Origin: Amaurobius ferox | Lineage: Eukaryota > Arthropoda > Arachnida > Araneae > Amaurobiidae | Assembly (NCBI GenBank): GCA_951213105.1 | Contig: OX578135.1 | Coordinates: 163,463,250 to 163,527,249, forward strand | Direction: 5' to 3' | Length of the DNA stretch: 64,000 bases | In this document: in pieces, positions 59,901 through 64,000 of the stretch | Layout: the number at the start of each line of letters is the position of its first letter | How positions within the stretch are numbered: position 1 is the stretch's first letter | Notes under the pieces: model-generated | The model's input: the letters and a program-made list of their open reading frames with translations, nothing else | Databases searched by the model: none | What the model was told of the DNA's origin: nothing | Made by a program: the position numbers and the translations under genes

Positions 59901-61565
59901 ACAAGTATTTAGTTAATACATTTGAGTATATGTAGTCTTTTATGTTAGATTTTGATATTTCTGGGACATTTTTATCATAAAAGGCTGGGTTTCTTTTTCT
60001 GAATTTACAAGTGACTTATTAACCAAATTTTGTGAAATTTGGTCAATTTGTTTTTCAGCTAGAAAGGATACATACATTGCACAGACAGACAGACACACAA
60101 ACAGATGTTATACAAAAAAATAGTTTTTTTTTTCAGGTTCTAAAGTGCTTAAAACATGTAGATCCACTGAAAATTTGAGTTGCAATTTTCAATACCATTT
60201 CAATATATGCATCACCATGCATCCTACACATCACCATGTATTGTAGAGAAAGGTAAAAAGAGTATTACCTATATTAAAATAAACAATTTTGTTTCTCTCC
60301 ATGCTTTGAGTTGTTTCAATCCTTTATACTGTAATTCTAATGTACTATTTAACTACACTGCTGGCCATTCAAAATGCAACACAATGAAAGACAAGAGATA
60401 TCAAAGCCAAATTTATTGGACAAAGAATATAAAGTACAAGGATGAATTGATTGAAATACAGCCCCGTTCGACTTGCGGAACACGAAGAAATCAGTATTTT
60501 GTGCAGCCGCCATGGCTGACAATAACTGCTGCTACACGTCTCAGCATTGAAAGAAAGAGACTGGATGTGTTCTTGGGGTATGTCAGTCCATACTACTTCC
60601 ACACGTTGCCAAACTTCATCTGTCGTAGCAGCTGGTGGTGTTTGCTGGGCCAGTCGTTTGCCAATCATCGACCAGATGTGTTCAATGGGCGACAGATCTG
60701 GAGAATGGGTGGGCCAAGGGAGCAGTGGAACTTAGTGGGCACTGAAGAAATGCTGAACGATATGTGCCACGTGTGGTCGCGCATTCTCCTGTTGAAACTT
60801 GGCCGCAGACAAGCCTTGAAGGTAACCTTGGCAGCCTTGAAGATAAGACAAGAGGCTCCAAAACTTCAGAAATGTAGCGGTGGCTGTTGAGGGTACTGGC
60901 AATGCATATTAGGGGGGTGCGGAAGTTAAATACAATGCAACCCCAAACCATAACGCCAGGTGAAGGACAGGTATGGCGATGCATAATGCAAGAGTTATGG
61001 CGCTATTGGCGCACATGATTTGCATATGAGCTATAAAATTCTAATCATTTGTATTTCCTATCGAGGTCTACGTATGGTGCAAATTTCATGCTTATTGGAT
61101 GCTTCCTTCATGGTGTTGCATTTTGGATGGCCAGCAGTATATAATATTTTTAATTTGATCTTTTTTACTTATTTTCCTCTTTGTGTTCAGATTATCAGTG
61201 TTAAAATTAGTGAGATTCTACTGTATACATATAATGTAATTAAACATAAAATACATAGGTATATTATTAATCAATCTTCATTTTAAAAAACTTATATTAT
61301 CCACAATTTATTACAAAAGATGAAAAAATGTTTAACTTACGGCAATAATTTGCTGACCAGCTCCATGATGCCACAACACTAAGTAACCAATCATACATCA
61401 CACCTTCAATACGCCAATAGGCAGGATGATTAAGTATACGAAAAGGTAAGAAAAAGAACCACATCCACAGTAAGTATGTTGGTATACAATAACAGTTTGT
61501 GATTACTATACAGAAGACACGAAACAAACATTTCGTTAAGTACAAAAATCTCTGAACATCCATAG
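17372..61565 (-). CDS. LPGAT1-type acyl-CoA:lysophospholipid acyltransferase (gene span)
   Basis: Five coding exons join in phase into 381 codons with the stop (380 aa), close to the vertebrate LPGAT1 length of about 370. The protein belongs to the PlsC/AGPAT superfamily. It transfers an acyl chain from acyl-CoA to lysophosphatidylglycerol or related lysophospholipids in ER membrane remodelling. Visible landmarks: hydrophobic N-terminus (residues about 9-42), the NHQSTADVP catalytic motif (H96, D101), FPEGGF (177-182), LPRVGA (207-212) and a C-terminal hydrophobic segment (about 351-377). Introns are about 2.5, 20.6, 10.2 and 9.7 kb, all GT-AG. No frame break was seen, so the gene is probably functional. 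The promoter and first non-coding exon are not visible. Confidence 0.93.
18895..19411 (+). repeat. Retroelement tail of a Penelope-like sister family, ending in (TA)n
   Basis: Shares with 25262-25365 a hairpin (GATTGCATAAA 19068-19078 against 19095-19105) followed by CAGAAAC ... CCTGAAGATGTTTCTG, in which CAGAAAC (19107-19113) pairs with GTTTCTG (19156-19162). It runs to a (TA)n tract at about 19387-19411. No coding sequence is attached. The link to the Penelope-like group is by analogy: a hairpin followed by AGAAAC, and a (TA)n end. Confidence 0.4.
19570..19737 (+). mobile_element. 5'-truncated SINE with 15-bp target duplication
   Basis: The body 19585-19722 is the 3' half of the SINE family at 26223-26507, ending in CAACAACAACAACA. 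ACATGCTTTTCCAGA flanks it at 19570-19584 and 19723-19737. The tRNA-like head is missing. Confidence 0.88.
20299..20319. repeat. (TA)n tract at 5' end of Penelope-like copy 1
   Basis: About 21 bp of AT repeats directly joined to RT coding sequence (IQFLLDYL frame). A second tract lies at 20215-20240. Confidence 0.9.
20392..21378 (+). CDS. Penelope-like reverse transcriptase, open but 5'-truncated
   Basis: 328 codons open from the ATG; coding sequence actually continues upstream to the (TA)n tract at 20319. Motifs in order: [19 protein letters not shown] (PLE-type PKxHK and R.V.S), [13 protein letters not shown] (RT motif A region), [20 protein letters not shown] (motif B) and [11 protein letters not shown] (catalytic YVDD), then NVNFLDLNL. 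PKx[12 protein letters not shown] and NFLDL are typical of Penelope-like RTs; the GVPQGG motif B differs from the usual MGSPLSP. No GIY-YIG nuclease follows the RT, so an endonuclease, if any, was N-terminal and is lost. The frame is uninterrupted, suggesting recent insertion. TERT-related RT is the alternative. Confidence 0.75.
   Translation: MKIINMYNDLNIKYKYLRFPYIVLIPKFHKNPIKFRTVTSGHNTYSTTASKLLLNSLNLINNSLSQTSNNYHILNNSKELKNKLTSLRKIIGFQTFDFKDLFNNIKISDLYDVILALYNAYITPLSNQIKFINFPKLLHFVIFNNYIFQGNKLYLQVSGVPQGGCSSSMLANLYLYHYEMSFTSIDYTFYRYVDDLICLVHTENYLIDIDYYPDNLELIPNEATINKNVNFLDLNLFIDPSNRIVTNLYDKKDFYNFNINKILPFNSCNSIQLFRNIIVNQLFRIYRLSDKKFHAMHINNFKITSNLYKYPTYLVNSIVKKFKIAGFL
21731..21839 (+). ncRNA. 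Conserved pseudoknot RNA element, copy 1
   Basis: Helix A: GTCCAAG (21731-21737) with CTTGGAC (21811-21817). Helix B: AGAAATAG (21739-21746) with CTATTTCT (21765-21772). Helix C stacks on B: ATAGAT (21750-21755) with ATCTAT (21759-21764). Helix D: CTACAAAAA (21801-21809) with 21827-21835, extendable to about 13 pairs. D's 5' strand lies before A's 3' strand, so A and D interleave. A conserved linker TTCAGAAACA with CATTTTT sits between B and D. Compare copies at 22522-22635 and 34713-34821. Confidence 0.62.
21840..22251 (+). other. 3' terminal region of Penelope-like copy 1
   Basis: T-rich non-coding sequence following the pseudoknot, with a small AGGCT/AGCCT hairpin at 21856-21868. It ends CATTGGATTTTCAAACTTC before (TA)n. 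The last part matches the ends of the other two copies. Confidence 0.55.
22252..22284. repeat. (TA)n tract shared by two tail-to-tail elements
   Basis: Copy 1 (plus) ends and copy 2 (minus) ends on opposite sides of this single tract. Confidence 0.95.
22521..22635 (-). ncRNA. Conserved pseudoknot RNA element, copy 2
   Basis: Minus strand. Helix A: GTCCATATA (22635-22627) with TATATGGAC (22557-22549). Helix B: AACACAAG (22627-22620) with CTTGTGTT (22601-22594). Helix C: ATAGAT (22616-22611) with ATCTAT (22607-22602). Helix D: GTTCATTTCGAA (22573-22562) with TTCGAAATGAAC (22533-22522), 12 perfect pairs. A and B share one boundary base (22627). Helices A, B and D have different sequences from copy 1 yet remain fully paired, and the linker TTTCAGAAACA is retained. 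Confidence 0.62.
22970..24125 (-). pseudogene. Penelope-like reverse transcriptase, copy 2 (C-terminal frameshift)
   Basis: Coding begins after the (TA)n tract with [20 protein letters not shown], then a [20 protein letters not shown] block corresponding to the region before RT motif 1 in Penelope-like RTs. Next come [50 protein letters not shown] and [11 protein letters not shown]. Near 23130 the frame shifts: downstream residues no longer match copy 1, whose C-terminus reads on in another frame. The preceding Ile-Tyr run is only translated microsatellite. Confidence 0.72.
24126..24207. repeat. (TA)n tract at 5' end of copy 2
   Basis: About 80 bp of TA repeats directly abutting the RT coding sequence. 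Confidence 0.95.
24208..24690. other. Unclassified repeat-like block
   Basis: Includes a GC-rich patch near 24400-24450 (TTTACCGCCCGGGCAACGC) resembling tails of dispersed repeats. The open frames here have no recognisable domain. I cannot assign it. Confidence 0.3.
24691..25060 (-). pseudogene. RT fragment of a sister Penelope-like family
   Basis: Leftward: [20 protein letters not shown] (motif B), then [15 protein letters not shown] (catalytic YVDD), [20 protein letters not shown] and, after a frame shift, [19 protein letters not shown]. It shares the CSSMLA and YVDD features with the three main copies but is clearly diverged from them. Only the middle of the RT remains. Confidence 0.6.
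25262..25365 (+). ncRNA. Hairpin element related to 19068-19162
   Basis: GATTGCAT (25267-25274) pairs with ATGCAATC (25295-25302). TAGAAAC (25304-25310) pairs with GTTTCTA (25352-25358), with CTGAAGA just before the second strand. Relative to 19068-19162 the outer pair of the second helix changes from C-G to T-A on both sides. Confidence 0.35.
25661..25685. repeat. (TA)n tract
   Basis: Short TA microsatellite; a TG run and a G run lie just upstream near 25589-25612. Confidence 0.85.
26210..26520 (-). mobile_element. Full-length tRNA-derived SINE with 13-bp target duplication
   Basis: The best copy of the main SINE. On the minus strand: GGTAGCCCATTGGTTAGCGC (A box), CCGGGTTCGATTCC (B box), a 200-bp body and a CAACAACAACA tail. 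TGCTGATAATGTG occurs at 26210-26222 and 26508-26520. The head has the tRNA-like spacing between A and B boxes. Confidence 0.92.
26942..26982. repeat. (TC)n-(TA)n microsatellite
   Basis: A CT run passing directly into a TA run. Confidence 0.9.
27504..27643 (-). CDS. LPGAT1 exon 4 (residues 192-239)
   Basis: Acceptor TAACTTTCAG before GTATGCAC, donor TCTG|GTAATA. The exon is 140 nt, entering in phase 2 and leaving in phase 1. It encodes [20 protein letters not shown], which contains the acyltransferase block IV-like LPR.GA motif, followed by [20 protein letters not shown]. It matches human KNNLPFLTNVTLPRSGA closely. The stretch after the motif is shorter than in human. Confidence 0.93.
27644..30400. 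other. LPGAT1 intron 3, right-hand part without named elements
   Basis: Two similar stretches (about 27730-27800 and 28280-28350) share a GATGGRTAGCTTTGGTA...GTCCTACTTAAAAT segment, so a dispersed repeat is present twice. Otherwise AT-rich with no coding signal. Confidence 0.4.
30560..30690 (-). repeat. hAT-like terminal fragment
   Basis: Repeated CCAGG/CCTGACTTTTC motifs run to GGTTGAGTGGCAACCCT at about 30682. Read on the minus strand this starts AGGGTTGCCACTCAACC, a terminus I associate with abundant hAT-type elements in arthropods. No partner end was found. Confidence 0.45.
30745..30880 (+). mobile_element. Second tRNA-derived SINE family
   Basis: CCTCGGTAGCCAAGAGG (A-box type) and GGGCTTGAATCC (B-box type) are spaced as in a tRNA, followed by an unrelated body. 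It differs from the main SINE family. Confidence 0.55.
32701..33571 (-). mobile_element. Internally deleted hAT element with perfect 8-bp TSD
   Basis: ATGTAGAT flanks the element at 32701-32708 and 33564-33571. The ends are CAGGGGTGCACAACC (32709) and, inverted, CAGTCGTGCACAACC (from 33563). The 855-bp body keeps only the 3' end of a transposase. GC-rich GCGGGCC blocks lie just inside both ends. Confidence 0.9.
32944..33174 (-). pseudogene. hAT transposase C-terminal dimerisation segment
   Basis: The open segment contains [20 protein letters not shown], then [18 protein letters not shown] and TEPDIERIV. This is the conserved C-terminal region of hAT transposases of the type related to host GTF2IRD2/ZBED-like proteins. 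The DDE catalytic part and the BED finger are missing. Confidence 0.75.
34340..34453. repeat. Low-complexity A-rich then (TA)n tract
   Basis: A-runs, TAA and AAAT repeats ending in (TA)n at about 34433-34453, the 3' boundary of Penelope-like copy 3. Confidence 0.85.
34713..34821 (-). ncRNA. Conserved pseudoknot RNA element, copy 3
   Basis: Minus strand. Helix A: GTCCAAG (34821-34815) with CTTGGAC (34741-34735). Helix B: AGAAATAG (34813-34806) with CTATTTCT (34787-34780). Helix C: ATAGAT with ATCTAT around loop ATG (34802-34788). Helix D: CTTCTACAA (34754-34746) with TTGAAGAAG (34721-34713), 8 of 9 paired. D differs in sequence and position of mismatch from copies 1 and 2. Linker TTCAGAAACATGCATTTTT is kept. 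Confidence 0.6.
35160..36092 (-). pseudogene. Penelope-like reverse transcriptase, copy 3 (broken)
   Basis: Fragments in changing frames: [20 protein letters not shown] (about 35840), a small deletion after FPKLLHF near 35690, [24 protein letters not shown] motif B (about 35640-35600), [17 protein letters not shown] (about 35540), then frame-shifted C-terminus near 35300. It is more decayed than copy 1. YVDD is still present. Confidence 0.68.
36182..36380 (+). mobile_element. Third tRNA-derived SINE family
   Basis: GGCGGTGTAGTGGATAGCG (A-box region) and GGGTTCGAATCC (B box) have tRNA spacing. The body contains TCAGTCTTCCGCCTTCTGGG and ends TTGTTGAGCAACAACAACA. The B box is an exact consensus, suggesting a young insert. 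Its CAA-type tail matches the main SINE family. Confidence 0.75.
36400..37880. other. LPGAT1 intron 3 next to exon 3, no element recognised
   Basis: AT-rich sequence without coding potential or repeat that I can name. Confidence 0.45.
37888..38024 (-). CDS. LPGAT1 exon 3 (residues 147-192)
   Basis: Acceptor ATTATTTCAG before GGCAAAAAT, donor ATAAA|GTAAGC, 137 nt. It encodes [20 protein letters not shown], then [26 protein letters not shown] is the family's version of the EGTR block III that contacts the glycerol-phosphate substrate. The frame enters in phase 0 and leaves in phase 2, matching exon 4. Confidence 0.93.
38344..40766 (+). mobile_element. Tigger/pogo-type DNA transposon
   Basis: Terminal inverted repeats CAGTGGAGCACCATTTATA (38346) and, at the right end (40764) on the minus strand, CAGTGGAGCACTATTTATA, each flanked by TA (38344-38345, 40765-40766). 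Length between the TAs is 2,419 bp. It contains one decayed transposase gene. This is the usual structure of pogo elements. Confidence 0.92.
38890..40290 (+). pseudogene. Tigger transposase, decayed
   Basis: Domain order: a CENP-B-like helix-turn-helix ([38 protein letters not shown]; stop near 39046) and a second DNA-binding domain ([30 protein letters not shown]; stop near 39280). The DDE core follows with [13 protein letters not shown] (first Asp), [20 protein letters not shown], a degraded second-Asp region and [18 protein letters not shown], then an acidic tail. In pogo proteins the region reads LPPNTTS.LQPLDQG; here the third catalytic Asp has become Asn in QSLNLG. Stops at several places make it inactive. 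Confidence 0.85.
40890..41400. repeat. Tandem units of about 180 bp
   Basis: Two to three diverged units carry AATTAGG-TGACGATGCAAAGGAATAA-type text and TTCACTTGAATCAGAAGTTTG-type text. They are followed at 41445 by GGAGCGAAGCCCGGGTGAAAG, resembling a dispersed-repeat end. Confidence 0.5.
41500..41680. repeat. Isolated unit related to the 165-bp satellite
   Basis: TTAACCAAAATATGAAAATAAG and flanking text match units at 45740-46440. Confidence 0.5.
42795..42965. repeat. Tandem repeat inside the hAT element
   Basis: Units of roughly 60-80 bp built from TCTAGATAATTTT, then CATCTAGCTAATGAAAATGG. Two and a half copies. Confidence 0.75.
43625..43795. repeat. Palindromic pair of tRNA-like SINE heads
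   Basis: A minus-strand tRNA-like head (GGTCCCTGGTTCGGGGCC region at 43640-43665, with its A-box side at about 43700) faces a plus-strand head whose TTCAGTGATTATAATGTC starts at 43711 and B box is GGTTCAGGGC (about 43750). The arms are clearly complementary over about 70 bp around an AGCAAAAGCTAGCTTCTG centre. Confidence 0.6.
44105..44205 (+). mobile_element. Third copy of the tRNA-like head
   Basis: GCTTTTGCTCAGTGATTATA (A-box type) and CCCTGGTTCGGGGCCTGG (B box) with CAATCGCCAC afterwards, matching the plus arm at 43711-43790. Confidence 0.6.
44815..44833. repeat. (TA)n tract
   Basis: Short TA microsatellite next to the right hAT target duplication. Confidence 0.8.
45740..46440. repeat. 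Satellite-like array, period about 165 bp
   Basis: Four diverged units. Landmark TCAATTTAATGTGCAATAA-type text recurs near 45810, 45968, 46130 and 46299, each followed by GATGGATAGAAA and CGGCAATGCACGAGAATACA-type text. The period is close to that of many centromeric or dispersed satellites, but the array is short. Confidence 0.7.
46560..47410 (+). pseudogene. R1-like LINE endonuclease domain fragment
   Basis: Fragments of an apurinic-like endonuclease: [20 protein letters not shown] then [50 protein letters not shown] with [13 protein letters not shown], and [20 protein letters not shown]. The DANAH and SDHR motifs carry active-site residues of this nuclease family. Frame shifts near 46800 and 47020 and a G-run near 47180 break it. 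Downstream linker text reaches about 47410, with no RT. An R1 or related clade is most likely. Confidence 0.72.
47411..48300. other. Intron sequence with (CA)n run
   Basis: A CA microsatellite at about 47874-47892. The open frames at 47431-47720 show no domain I recognise, though they may continue the decayed LINE. Confidence 0.35.
48320..48420. repeat. Dispersed-repeat fragments
   Basis: TAGCATTAAAAAGTGCCTGGGTCTGGA here recurs at 51855-51880. ACAGGGTGTCCCAAAA near 48398 is a motif common at ends of dispersed arthropod repeats. Confidence 0.4.
48717..49791 (-). pseudogene. piggyBac transposase, partial
   Basis: N-terminal acidic region: [20 protein letters not shown], then a Ser/Asp-rich stretch. 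N-terminal domain: [20 protein letters not shown] through [14 protein letters not shown] gap or frame break lies at 49330-49215. Catalytic part: [40 protein letters not shown] (first Asp in IDE), [34 protein letters not shown] (second Asp in LDKF) and [12 protein letters not shown], then truncation. The third catalytic Asp and the zinc-binding C-terminus are missing. Confidence 0.85.
48717..50215 (-). mobile_element. piggyBac-like element inserted at TTAA, 3'-truncated
   Basis: The right boundary is TTAA (50212-50215) followed, on the minus strand, by CCCATTTGCGTCGGTTGGCA, a piggyBac-type terminus. The transposase is on the minus strand. The left end stops inside the transposase at about 48717, with no terminal repeat, so the element is truncated. 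It interrupts a P-element-like gene. Confidence 0.75.
50216..51552 (-). pseudogene. P-element-like THAP transposase, broken by piggyBac
   Basis: From 51552: a partial THAP domain ([32 protein letters not shown], ending DAYPTIV). A coiled-coil-like segment follows (51110-50751; [20 protein letters not shown]). Then the RNase-H-like catalytic region: [20 protein letters not shown] (about 50510), [40 protein letters not shown] and [29 protein letters not shown] and the [11 protein letters not shown] segment are typical of P-element/THAP9 transposases. The frame is cut at the TTAA where piggyBac begins, and the C-terminus was not found on the other side. The first cysteines of the THAP finger presumably sit in an upstream exon. 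Confidence 0.78.
51840..51995. repeat. SINE-tail fragments
   Basis: TTAAAAAGTGCCTGGGTCTGGA matches 48335-48358. CCCAGACCATCCGACTCGTCC matches text at 26529-26552 and the GACCCAGACCGTCC block of the main SINE family. Confidence 0.5.
52000..52860. other. LPGAT1 intron 2, no element recognised
   Basis: AT-rich, no coding or repeat signature that I can name. Confidence 0.4.
52867..53096. repeat. Tandem repeat, three units of about 77 bp
   Basis: Units start at 52867, 52944 and 53021 with GTTTNATTCTCACAARCAGC and contain TTTGATTTATTGTGATA. Units 2 and 3 are closest. Confidence 0.92.
53097..54530. other. LPGAT1 intron 2, no element recognised
   Basis: AT-rich; a short open frame at 53562-53777 has no recognisable domain. 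Confidence 0.4.
54534..54589. repeat. 22-bp tandem repeat
   Basis: ACATCTAAAGAGAACATTAA plus GG, two full copies and a half. Confidence 0.92.
55378..56699. mobile_element. Inverted-repeat element nested in the Tigger gene
   Basis: CAGTGATGTGATT at 55384 is complementary to AATCACATCACTG ending at 56693, and AATGAA flanks both sides (55378-55383, 56694-56699). Removing one copy of AATGAA plus the insert restores the Tigger frame ([14 protein letters not shown]). The CAGTG start is hAT-like, although the duplication seen is 6 bp rather than 8. No transposase is inside; the content is AT-rich with one minisatellite. Confidence 0.8.
55429..55560. repeat. 33-bp minisatellite
   Basis: Four units of 32-34 bp beginning GAAATTGTAGCAGTTTGTAG. 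Confidence 0.92.
58238..58640. other. Intron sequence adjoining LPGAT1 exon 2
   Basis: AT-rich, no recognised feature except short AAT repeats near 58400. Confidence 0.4.
58644..58858 (-). CDS. LPGAT1 exon 2 (residues 75-146), catalytic NHxxxxD
   Basis: Acceptor TCTCTCTCAG before TTATAGAA, donor ACTCAG|GTTTGT, 215 nt. It encodes a LIELGDDID lead-in, then [16 protein letters not shown] with catalytic His96 and Asp101. It continues with [20 protein letters not shown] and HGDYFITQ, the block II region. Human LPGAT1 has [27 protein letters not shown] at the same place. The first base of the first codon comes from the previous exon. Confidence 0.95.
59540..60265 (+). repeat. Unclassified dispersed repeat, copy A
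   Basis: Shares with 62330-62955 a series of blocks: GGGGTTGGTCTTATTCA, ACATTTGAGYAYATGTAGTC, CAGACAGACA, AAATAGTTTTT and TGTAGATCCAYTGAAAA. No coding capacity. The AATAGTTTTTC...GTGTAGATCC text looks like a non-autonomous element that is common in arthropods. Confidence 0.6.
60354..61143 (-). mobile_element. Internally deleted Tc1/mariner element
   Basis: Ends CACTGCTGGCCATTCAAAAT and its near-complement (CCAGCAGTA at the right) are flanked by TA. They are close to the ends of the Tc1 at 1804-3144, so the two belong to the same group. The body is only about 790 bp. It lies in the first LPGAT1 intron. Confidence 0.85.
60369..60990 (-). pseudogene. Tc1 transposase C-terminal part
   Basis: Begins [20 protein letters not shown] after the 5' region, so the DNA-binding domains and first catalytic residue are deleted. 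[12 protein letters not shown] follows. After frame shifts come [13 protein letters not shown], then [20 protein letters not shown] (third catalytic residue region) and [20 protein letters not shown], ending [14 protein letters not shown]. Non-functional. Confidence 0.82.
61341..61565 (-). CDS. LPGAT1 first coding exon (residues 1-74)
   Basis: The ATG is at 61563-61561, only two bases after a strong acceptor (TTTCCTTTCAG|CT), so an upstream non-coding exon must exist. It encodes [20 protein letters not shown], a long hydrophobic stretch to about residue 42, then [20 protein letters not shown], matching human YIEGIMYKWLLGMVASWGW. The donor is TTGCC|GTAAGT, leaving one base. The hydrophobic N-terminus probably anchors the enzyme in the ER membrane. 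This start is chosen because it aligns with the human start and directly follows the acceptor. Confidence 0.92.
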
Positions 61566-62061
61566 CTGAAAGGAAAATATTTTTATTAGAGCTTTTTAAA
61601 TACAAAATGATTATATCTGAGAAATTAATAACATATGAAATACAAATTTGTATCTTGGTGGCATTGAAATATTTAAAGCTATTAATAAAAGTTTGCATCC
61701 AATTTTGAGATGTAAAATAATTTTGGCAAGTGCAATGGCATGTGTTTTTTAAACTGCTATTTGCAACCCTGCAGGAATCCCCTGAGTGAACCGCAAAGGT
61801 ATAAAATATTTTGTCAGCCAAAGTAAAGTTACACAAGAGTTCTACATGTAAAAATAGGAATCTGATATATGAGAAATTTTTACCTAAAGAAAAAGCATTT
61901 AAAATACATATTTACAATAGTATACATTAGAAGAGGCACCTTTTTTATTAATTTAGCCAGAAAAAACATATTTTACCTTTGAATAGTCAAATAAAACAAT
62001 TAGAATGTTCAGAAAATGAGTAATTTTTATCATAAAAATTACCACAATATCTATGTTGATA

Positions 62062-62141
62062 TATATTGCACCACTTATGCTTATATTGCACCACTTATGC
62101 ATATATTGCACCACTTATGCATATATTGCACCAATTATGCA
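62062..62141. repeat. 20-bp tandem repeat
   Basis: Four copies of TATATTGCACCACTTATGCA, with one substitution each in the first and last. Confidence 0.95.
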
Positions 62142-62329
62142 TCATCATAGAGGGAAAAAAAGGCTGATAAAGTATAGCCATGTGATGGTTTGAATTTACA
62201 AGGCTGGTTGGCTTTCTCTCTTTCTTTTATAATTCATTAAATTCAGTTTAAAAGCACAAAATAACACAGACAATTATTTGAAATTATACTGAATTTGCAG
62301 TTTTATTTCAATTTTTGTTTCCATTTGGC

Positions 62330-62955
62330 AACTAGACGTATTTTCAAAGGCGATGGGGCAAAAATAGAAAAATATTAAAATAATTCGAGAAGAGAACTAG
62401 GGTTATGGGGGTTGGTCTTATTCATTTCATTATCAAAAAATTACATATAAAACAAGCATTTAATTCATACATTTGAGCACATGTAGTCTTTTATTTTAGA
62501 TTTTGTCAAATTTTGAAGGCCAGTTATAAAAAAAGGAAGGTTCTTTTTTTCCAAATTATAACAAAATCTAATCAGCACCCAAGTGTCTCATAGATGATTT
62601 ATCTACCAAATTTCACAAAATTTGGTAGATAAGTATTTTAGCTAGAGTGGATACATACTTTTTTGCAGACCATTTTGAGGGGGGGGGGGGGAAGATTCCT
62701 TTTTTTTTTTCTTTTTCGAATCATACTAAAATTTAATCATCAGGATAACTGAAAGTATCTATCAAATTTTGTGAAATTTAGCAAGTTAGTTTTTCAGCTG
62801 GATACATACATTGAACAGACAGACACATGGACATTATGCAAAAATAGTTTTTCGGTTTCTAGAATGCTCAAAATGTGTAGATCCATTGAAAACTCGAGTT
62901 GTGATTTTCAAGAAGATTCCAACACTTTCACTATACATTACTATGTATTATAAGG
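62330..62955 (+). repeat. Unclassified dispersed repeat, copy B
   Basis: Same element as 59540-60265, same orientation; an internal G-run lies at about 62680-62692. Confidence 0.6.
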
Positions 62956-62959
62956 AAAG

Positions 62960-63960
62960 TAAAAAATAGAAGCTGACTTTAGAACTCTCTTAATCTTATA
63001 AAATAGGTACATGGGATGATGTCTCATATGTATTACACTCAGCAATGAATTAGTTTACGAGACATATAAAGGGAAAAGTCTTTGAATTAGTTTTACTTTT
63101 AAAGTAACACATGTTCACACTGAATTTTGATGTACTTCAAGTCATTAACTGAAGTCTGCTGAGTTGAATACTTAATCTAAACTTAGAAAACACCTAATCT
63201 GTAGCACTATGGAAGCTATAAGGCACTTTTCAATCAGTTACTGGATCAAGTACCTGGTGTGAATTTTGACGACAGAGATTTTTGTAAAAAACATTCTTCA
63301 TTTGCACAGTATTCCTAAAGTACGATTGATTATATGCATACCAAATATAATAGAATTGCATTTGCTTAGAATATCACCCCGCAGTTAAGACAGCATCATC
63401 ACATTCCAGAAACTATTAAATATATGTGCTTATCTAGATGTTATAATAGAAAATGTGCATGAAGGTGAATTTAATAATGCATTTGATTTAAAAGACAGTG
63501 ACAGAAGATGCATTTTAGAATAAAATTTGTTGTGAAATACTTGAAAGAATTTATCTTTCAGACTGAAAATAAAACACTATTGAGAAATAAATGTATTAAT
63601 AGCAATTTAAAGACTGCTGCTTGCAATTATGAATTTCACTTTGACATATCGACAACTTATCAATATGTAGCCCCAGATTGATGAACATATTATCAAAATT
63701 GTAAAAATGATGTCAAGTTAATGAAATTAAAGCCTAATTGATGAATTTATTATTTACATATTTTAATATGTGGACTATATTGCTTATTGAGGATGAAAAG
63801 AATAATTATTAATTTAGAGTTGCGCAAAATATAAGTTAATTGGGTATGAAAAAGTTTTGTATGTTGTCATCCGGAAAAGCCACAAATGTACAATTCAACG
63901 TTAAATACAGTGTGTTATGGATTTCATACATCCATTTTGACAATAAGAGCTTGCAATTTC
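62960..63960. other. Upstream intron or 5' flank of LPGAT1
   Basis: AT-rich; no upstream exon, promoter or repeat could be recognised. An untranslated LPGAT1 exon may lie here or beyond the window. Confidence 0.4.
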
Positions 63961-63963
63961 TTC

Positions 63964-64000
63964 CTCAGTAGCTCAATGGTAGAGTGTTGCCTGGTCAGTT
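63964..64000 (+). mobile_element. tRNA-like A box, cut by the window end
   Basis: AGTAGCTCAATGGTAGAGTG matches a tRNA D-arm/A box (GCTC and GAGT pairing around AATGGTA). It may start a tRNA gene or a tRNA-derived SINE; the B box would lie beyond 64000. Confidence 0.45.

Noticed and set aside
60180..60890. 236-codon plus-strand open frame
   Set aside because: It is the antisense shadow of the Tc1 transposase fragment at 60369-60990 joined to upstream repeat sequence.

Overview
This is AT-rich eukaryotic nuclear DNA. It has one host gene with introns of up to about 20 kb and a dense, layered population of transposable elements. The mix of Tc1/mariner, pogo/Tigger, hAT, piggyBac and P/THAP elements, R1-type LINEs, tRNA-derived SINEs and Penelope-like elements, with expanded (TA)n tracts, suggests an arthropod. 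A chelicerate such as a spider fits best, but that is inference; no species marker is present.

Host gene. The minus strand carries five coding exons of an LPGAT1-type lysophospholipid acyltransferase: 61565-61341, 58858-58644, 38024-37888, 27643-27504 and 17799-17372. All junctions are GT-AG and in phase, giving 381 codons including the stop (380 aa). The acyltransferase motifs NHxxxxD, FPEGGF and LPRVGA are intact. The initiator ATG lies 2 nt inside an exon with a strong acceptor, so at least one 5' non-coding exon lies further upstream, probably beyond the right edge. Nearly all other elements sit in its introns or in the 17 kb downstream of it.

Layout. 0-5 kb: a palindromic THAP-bearing repeat, a head-to-head Tc1 fossil, a GC-rich array of double-palindrome modules, and a large inverted repeat with a hammerhead-like motif. 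5-17 kb: a LINE fragment, a TE-type pseudogene of an unnamed family, SINEs and non-coding DNA. 17-27.5 kb (last intron): two Penelope-like RT elements tail to tail around a (TA)n tract, a third RT fragment of a sister family, and SINEs. 27.6-37.9 kb: a hAT element with a perfect 8-bp target duplication, another Penelope-like copy and SINEs. 38-58.6 kb (the 20.6 kb intron): two Tigger elements, a hAT element, a satellite, an R1-like endonuclease fragment, and a piggyBac inserted into a P-element-like transposase. 58.9-64 kb: a deleted Tc1 element and two copies of an unclassified dispersed repeat.

Most striking. The three Penelope-like copies share, about 340 nt 3' of the RT frame, a folded RNA-like element. 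It consists of a long hairpin and two interleaved helices that form a pseudoknot. The helices differ in sequence between copies but stay paired, with several two-sided compensatory changes. All three copies also begin and end at (TA)n tracts, which implies insertion into that microsatellite.
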